A stretch of DNA of 64,000 nucleotides from Anisakis pegreffii (Eukaryota > Nematoda > Chromadorea > Rhabditida > Anisakidae), in the NCBI GenBank assembly GCA_035041965.1, contig JAPYMA010000115.1, positions 1-64,000 of the forward strand, written 5' to 3'. A program made the position numbers and the translations under genes. Below are positions 58,535 to 64,000 of the stretch, one piece after another; positions within the stretch are counted from its first letter, which is position 1, and every line of letters begins with the position of its first letter. Below the pieces are notes generated by a model. It worked only from the letters and a program-made list of their open reading frames with translations, searched no databases and was not told the DNA's origin.

Positions 58535-61500
58535 GTGAGTTATCGTTATCTCTATTCCAACAACCAAATGACAGTAAAACTGATTTTTATTGTCCCAGTC
58601 ATTATTTAAGCTATTATTGAATTGTTTGTAATGTCACTTTTGATATTAACGCAAATATACCTTTTTATTAGTGAACTATGATTCTTAGTGTGTGCTTTCA
58701 ATCACTTTTTCGTTGTTCCAAAACGCATTCGATCCCGTTTCACTTGATTCATGCGAAACAGTACATTCGTTGCAAATTGAGCATAATGAATGGATAATTC
58801 GCAATCTTCACTTATCAGCACTTCATTGGCATTATTGATGTGGCGGAAGCCTTACATCTGATATCGCTTGCTTCTTTTTACGACAAGTTTCTCAACCGTT
58901 TATTGATTTGTTCAATGATACCACAAATAAAATGGTAATCATTGATCATTGAGAACGAAGCATTGTTAGAAGAAGTTGAGTGACAAAAAAAGCATTCACG
59001 ACGAAAGTTATTATAGATCAAAATTCGATTTTAGTAAGCATTGGAGTGATTTTTCGTAATTGTTATTGATGTGATAGCATTTTTGAGTATATCAAGTAGT
59101 ATTCAGTGGAAGTATCCAATATCAGTGAGGATTTCTTACACTTTTGAATGGGCTTTTTGAGATATTTTGGAAGCGACTCAAACCTTTGCTCAGAACCTGC
59201 TCCACATATCTATTCTCCCGGTGGAAATACTTGTGACCTTTGTCTCTTGTGGGAACCGATGTCGTACGTTGCATTGAAAAGCAAAATATGACAAACGAAA
59301 TTCTAAAGTGATTCATCATCTAACTTTCGTTAGCAAAGCCTCTCACTTCTCCAATGCTAGACTTTGATGGATTTAAATATGACTTGTTTAAACCGACATT
59401 TGCAATGCAGAAAAACAACGATAGCATTCACATCAGTGGTGAATAATAGTGATAAGCTGGGGGTGAATTGAGGTTCATTGATAAGAGTTTAACTTTTCTT
59501 TTTTTTCTCACCTGCAAAAAAAACATTTGCACGACAAATGTTCAGTGCAATCAGCACACTGAACTCGATTGATACTAACAGCGATATTATATTCATCATA
59601 AAATCCTTATGCAATTATGTAACTTCCATCGATCAAGGCTGTGGTAGGTATTGATCCTTGTGCAAACAAATTGAACAACTTATTTTTACGAGCTTGAAAT
59701 CTTTCTCCGTCACAGTGACGTACGTTGGCATTTTTACATTTTCGGGGAATTTGCAGTTCAGGGTGACCAGCAGAACGGAATTCAAAGCCTTTGGACGCAG
59801 CATTTGTGGGCACTAGTTTTCGCATTTTGTCAATAGCATGAACAGTTCGGAGAGCAGATTCACTCCTTATCATCAGTGCTATCACGCACTGTGTTCTTTC
59901 CAAGATATTCAAGAAAGCCCCTTCTAAACTGTTAACCTTGAACCTCTCAATTGCACTTGATAAGATGTAGTTGTTTTCTTTTTGCTGGTGATAGTTTTTG
60001 AAAAAATGTTGCTGTTCCGCCGAATGCGAAACTCAGTCGCCTTGAGAATGAGTGTTCTGTGATCATTAAGAATATGATTGTAGCTCTTTGAGAAGCGCAG
60101 AAAAATGCGTAAATTCGAAGTTGTAGCAAGTTCTGATAATGAAATCATATCAATACAAGAAATTTCATTATGTTTTACGCAGAAAATTGCTACAATTTAT
60201 GGATTAACTGTCTAGCATGAATCCAAGAAGGTAGCGGCAGTCATGCACGATATGTTGCACTAAACAAGCGAATTTTTTCGTCCAAATTGTAGAAGCAGAT
60301 TAAAATATATCTGTCGTCTCATTATGATTTACTTGATGATTAGTTCATCATTCTTGAATTAGACATATCGCTTAGAAATGATTAATTTTGACTGCAGGAG
60401 AGAGTAAAAAGCTGAATTTCTCGTCAAACTCGTATCGGATTTTTGGAAAAATTCTCGTAAAAGCATTTGTTCTTCACACTTTTTAAAATTTATTCTTCGT
60501 GTTTTCACCGAAACCTTGAAGAAATACAAATGTAAACGCGAAAGCATTTGTAGTCTATTGAAAGTTTCTGAAAAACAATTCTAATTTTACAATATTTTTT
60601 CATTCAAAACGTTTTTCAATGTTCTTTGGTGTTGACAGATTCTATGCGTGACGTCCTGTAATGGATCGTTCGTCGGATGGTTGTTACTACGCGTTAATCG
60701 GAACCAGTTCCGATTGCATGTTTATGCACTTTTGGGTGATATTATTCAATTATAATCACTATTCGATTATAATTACTGTTTTTTTTGCTGTTGAGAAGTG
60801 GAGTTGATGTTCGAGTTAACTCTCGTAATTGAAAATTTCAAATTGATGTACCTCTAGAAAACATAATGCGTAAACATATGTCAGTGTTGAGTTGACAGAT
60901 ATTATCATAATGTACTTTGACATTTTGAAAATATGTTCCATTAACAACGAATACTTCAACTGATCATCAACACCGAAATATCCATTAGTGTCTCTCCAGA
61001 ATAACAATTCTTTCAGTAAAATTTCTGAGTTTTTAGTGAACGAAAAAATTCATTTTTGGTTTATTGAAACATGAAACAATTTTGTTGACGAAAACGTAAG
61101 TTTTTGCTGTCATATTCAAAAATGACCGCAATTCTTCACATTCTTAACTGATTAAGTTCGATATCGCCAAGTGTGACATTCACACAAATTTCTACAGCCT
61201 TCAAATGTTCTCTGTTAAGAACAGTTCAACTGAATTGATGAAATCAATTTTGCGCAATTAATTCATTGAGGAAACTTTTGCAAGTATACTACTGTGTGTG
61301 AAAATAGTTTTTGTTCAATTACATCAGTATTCGAAATGTTCAACCAACCGCTTTCTCTGATTTTCACCTCATTCTTGATCTTTCTGACAAATTGATATTC
61401 GTTTTCGGTGGTAGTTTTGAGCAAACCTCTTCTGTTATCTTTCACAGTATATGTGCACGATATAATTCCCGCAGTGCCATTTGTCATTCGTAATCAAGGA

Positions 61501-63709
61501 ACTGTACCGGAATCATTCACCTTTCATAGTGTTTGTTTACCGCAAATCATTGTGAGGCCGCTGTAGTGTGAGCATTGAAAAGGTGTTAAACTTTTATGTT
61601 TACATTCCTAGCTACAGAGATCAATCACACTTTGTTTGAATAAGATCAAAAGCAACTCAATGAGTTCGGTTGTTGTGGATGCATTGAATATTTCACATTC
61701 ATTAGATCGATTTTATGCAGTGAGCATTACCCTTTACTACGATGTGATTGAGTTGGTCGTATTTAAGAAAATCCACACGTGAATTTAGCCTATTGCAGTA
61801 TATTGCCTTCCTGCAGACAAAATGCTGATCAGTTAATTCGGAATGATTTTCACCGTAGAAATTGCGTAACCGTCACGATTTTCCACTAAAATTTCACCCT
61901 GCTACGTGTACAGTTTAAATCAGACGCATGTGTTTTGGAGGAGCAGAAAACATTCGAAAGTAAAGTTTCAGTATTTGCAAATATGAACTTGTGAATTCAC
62001 GTTGTTTTGTAATATTCATCATAATTTCCCGACTCATTCAATGAACACTTATAACAACGAAATTGATTATTTTTACTATCTCGCTCTGAATATTTCCATA
62101 TGAGTGACACAAGCAAGAATTTCGAATTGAGTCCACGCAGGATTTTTGTCGTTTGTTTCAAAATTTAAAAAACACACTAAAATAGTACTCGTTCAATTTC
62201 GTTAAGTGACATTCGCAACTCTGGAAAACACTGGAGGTTTGGGTGCGTTCCGCTGATTCGTCCCCTCATCACCACTTGACTGTGCACATTCGTGATTATA
62301 ACCAACCAACTTGACTGACACCTTACAATTAATAATGCAAATATATTCACCATATCACAATATCATAAGTTTACTCAGCGCACAACTGTGAATAGTGTTC
62401 TTATATGCAAAACTATTCGGCGATGTAAACACTTCACCTGAACTGAGGAAGTAGTTAGCGTACATTTCTGTTTGCGTTACAGTCAGACGCATTTGTGAAC
62501 CTTCGAGTTCGGTCATCCCTAACCAACTGACTGTAGTTATGATCAAGGTCAGTCCACGCATTTATAACGAACACTGCTGGATTGGATTGAAGTCGAAAGG
62601 TTGAAGTGAAAGAAAGCCACTGATTAGAGCACTCAGGAATTCTGTTGAAGTTCGCCGTCGAGATAGCAGATGCATAAACCTCGCTGCAAAGCGAAATATT
62701 TGCATGAGACCAAATGAGTCGCATCCATTGCAGATGCACTTAATACACGAGTTATTTTATGTACTAATGCAACTAAACTCAAATGAAGAATTTCATGATA
62801 ATTCTGAAGGAAGCATGCAATTGGCTTGTAAATTTCGATGCAATTTATACTTGCTCTTCAAAAACTATTATAATTATTTGTTGTAACATTTTGCATGTGA
62901 ATTAAAATGGTCCCTGGTAGGATCATAGAATTTAACTGGTTTATTTATAATTCGATTAAAATTGATACCAAAAAGCCTTATTGTTAATAAAACGAACACT
63001 TCTAATTCAAATTTGTGATTCGATTTTTAAAAATGATAATTATGCAGAGATAACCACTACTCAGCGCGAGTAACTTTGGATGATTACAGCATGAATACTA
63101 ATGGATAGTTAGTTGACTGAATTGAACGCCGTCACCTCTGTGGTAACTAACTTCGAAATTTTCGGTACTTCCACGAAATGAGAAAAGAATTAGATCGTTC
63201 GAACCAAAGCTAGAATTGCTATAAATTATTCGTTAATGGATAATGACCGCAAAAATTCGGTTTTCTTTCTGAGTCGTTTCCTTTGATGGAATGATTGATG
63301 TGTAGGTGTTGTCTATCTGATCTAGATGTTCGCACATTTGTTCATGTTCATCTAAATGTTCACATTCTGGATCTTCATGTTCAATTGGAACCTTTAGATT
63401 GCAATGATACAAAGGATTCATTTCTGATGACTGTATTTGACTCGCCTTGGTTTAGATACTCGGAAATTTTGCTCATAAATAAAGGTGTTTGAGCGGTGTA
63501 CTCGAGGGAATGTTTTTATTTGGTGACTGGAAGGCACCAAGAAGATTTCTCATTGCTACAACATTTACGGGTCGTATTGTTTTGTGAAAAAGGTGGAGTT
63601 ATTTATGCAGAATAATTTCGCTAAAGAGATTGTGACACAGCCGTGTATCAAAAATTACGGTCCAGTGAAGTTATAAAGTGCCGATAAATGAAGATTTGGA
63701 TTTAACAGT
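58535..63709. other. Region with no supported gene
   Basis: Apart from the open frame at 59607-60032 (minus), nothing coding is convincing. At 63303-63380 an imperfect repetition of gttca/atgttc gives a His/Glu-rich minus frame (EHLDEHEQMCEHLDQ) that I take to be low complexity. Confidence 0.35.
59607..60032 (-). CDS. Unassigned 142-codon open frame (possible decayed exon)
   Basis: Open from after a stop at 60033-60035 to a TAA at 59607, the longest stop-free run I noticed outside the recognised genes. It reads EQQHFFKNYHQQKENNYILS, later FKVNSLEGAFLNILERTQCV and GHPELQIPRKCKNANVRHCD. It has no ATG near its start, so if real it is an exon or a pseudogene fragment. No family recognised. Confidence 0.2.
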   Translation of the reverse strand, partial: VSHSAEQQHFFKNYHQQKENNYILSSAIERFKVNSLEGAFLNILERTQCVIALMIRSESALRTVHAIDKMRKLVPTNAASKGFEFRSAGHPELQIPRKCKNANVRHCDGERFQARKNKLFNLFAQGSIPTTALIDGSYIIA

Positions 63710-63941
63710 TCATTTTATTGGCATTTTCGTTCCATATTGATGCTGTTGTTGTAACCAGACAATGCCTTTGAAAAAATTTGTCCACGGCGGATAGTACATC
63801 GACATGCACTTATTGGCGACAACAGCGGAAAATCTTTCTATTTGGTTCATTTGAAATTCAGTCATCCCTTTGAGACATTTATTGATCAACTTGACAAAAC
63901 TCAACTGAACACTGCCGACTTGGATTTTCGTGAGTGATGAG
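63710..63941 (-). CDS. Candidate 3'-terminal exon at the right window edge
   Basis: The minus strand has atttccag directly before 63941, then an open frame of 77 codons to the TGA at 63710, with CCAATAAAATGA at its end. It reads SSLTKIQVGSVQLSFVKLIN, then FQMNQIERFSAVVANKCMS and MYYPPW. The layout (E/KIQV, hydrophobic helix, a second helix, then YxxxW) weakly recalls the start of the BTG/Tob domain (EIQVALNFI...KKYxGHWYP), the family of nematode fog-3, but the following conserved part is absent. Upstream exons would lie beyond the window. Confidence 0.3.
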
Positions 63942-64000
63942 CTGGAAATTTTTCATGATCGATGAAAAAGCATTTCGAGCTGTACTTTAGGTTTCTTCTC

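Noticed and set aside
63233..63492. His/Glu-rich small protein (both strands open)
   Set aside because: Both strands are open because of imperfect gttca repetition; it looks like low-complexity DNA.

Overview
Eukaryotic nuclear DNA, AT-rich, with spliced genes, GT/AG introns, short T-rich acceptors, a cytosolic-type tRNA gene, SINE and LINE relics and fold-back elements. The spliced genes (short introns, TTTCAG-like acceptors, a small YYYxCCG Cys-rich membrane protein, tandem CTR copper transporters) fit a nematode best; this is an inference.

Region 1 (1-8736): a head-to-tail tandem array of 55 complete 158-bp units plus a truncated last unit. Each unit carries one minus-strand tRNA-Glu(UUC) gene of 72 nt. 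The array touches the left window edge and probably continues. 42 genes are identical, 12 share a linked two-base variant that breaks an acceptor pair and the B box, and one has a D-loop change. Unit subtypes form local 3-unit and 5-unit higher-order repeats.

Region 2 (9549-12295): a seven-exon minus-strand gene for the WD40 THO-complex subunit THOC3/TEX1, reconstructed in full (373 aa), with a uORF overlapping its start codon and a fold-back element in one intron. Beyond it lie a second fold-back element and a diverged 236-bp tandem repeat.

Region 3 (15927-19977): a tandem copper-transporter (CTR/SLC31) cluster on the plus strand: two three-exon genes with identical intron phases and a decayed third copy. 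An inverted SINE pair sits between copies 2 and 3.

Region 4 (20790-21667): a small secreted/type I membrane protein gene (118 aa, 6 ectodomain Cys) on the minus strand.

Region 5 (23342-27906): ordered fragments resembling MutS homologue 5 on the plus strand, apparently a pseudogene, then a CR1-like LINE relic, a tRNA-derived SINE and a second copy of the fold-back family seen in the THOC3 intron.

Region 6 (27907-64000): about 36 kb with almost no recognisable genes. It holds three possible orphan plus-strand exons that are phase-compatible (35665, 36310, 58440), so part of it may be one or more very long introns. It also holds short tandem repeats, a near-perfect 47-bp palindrome, a hAT-like element remnant and a candidate minus-strand 3' exon at the right edge.
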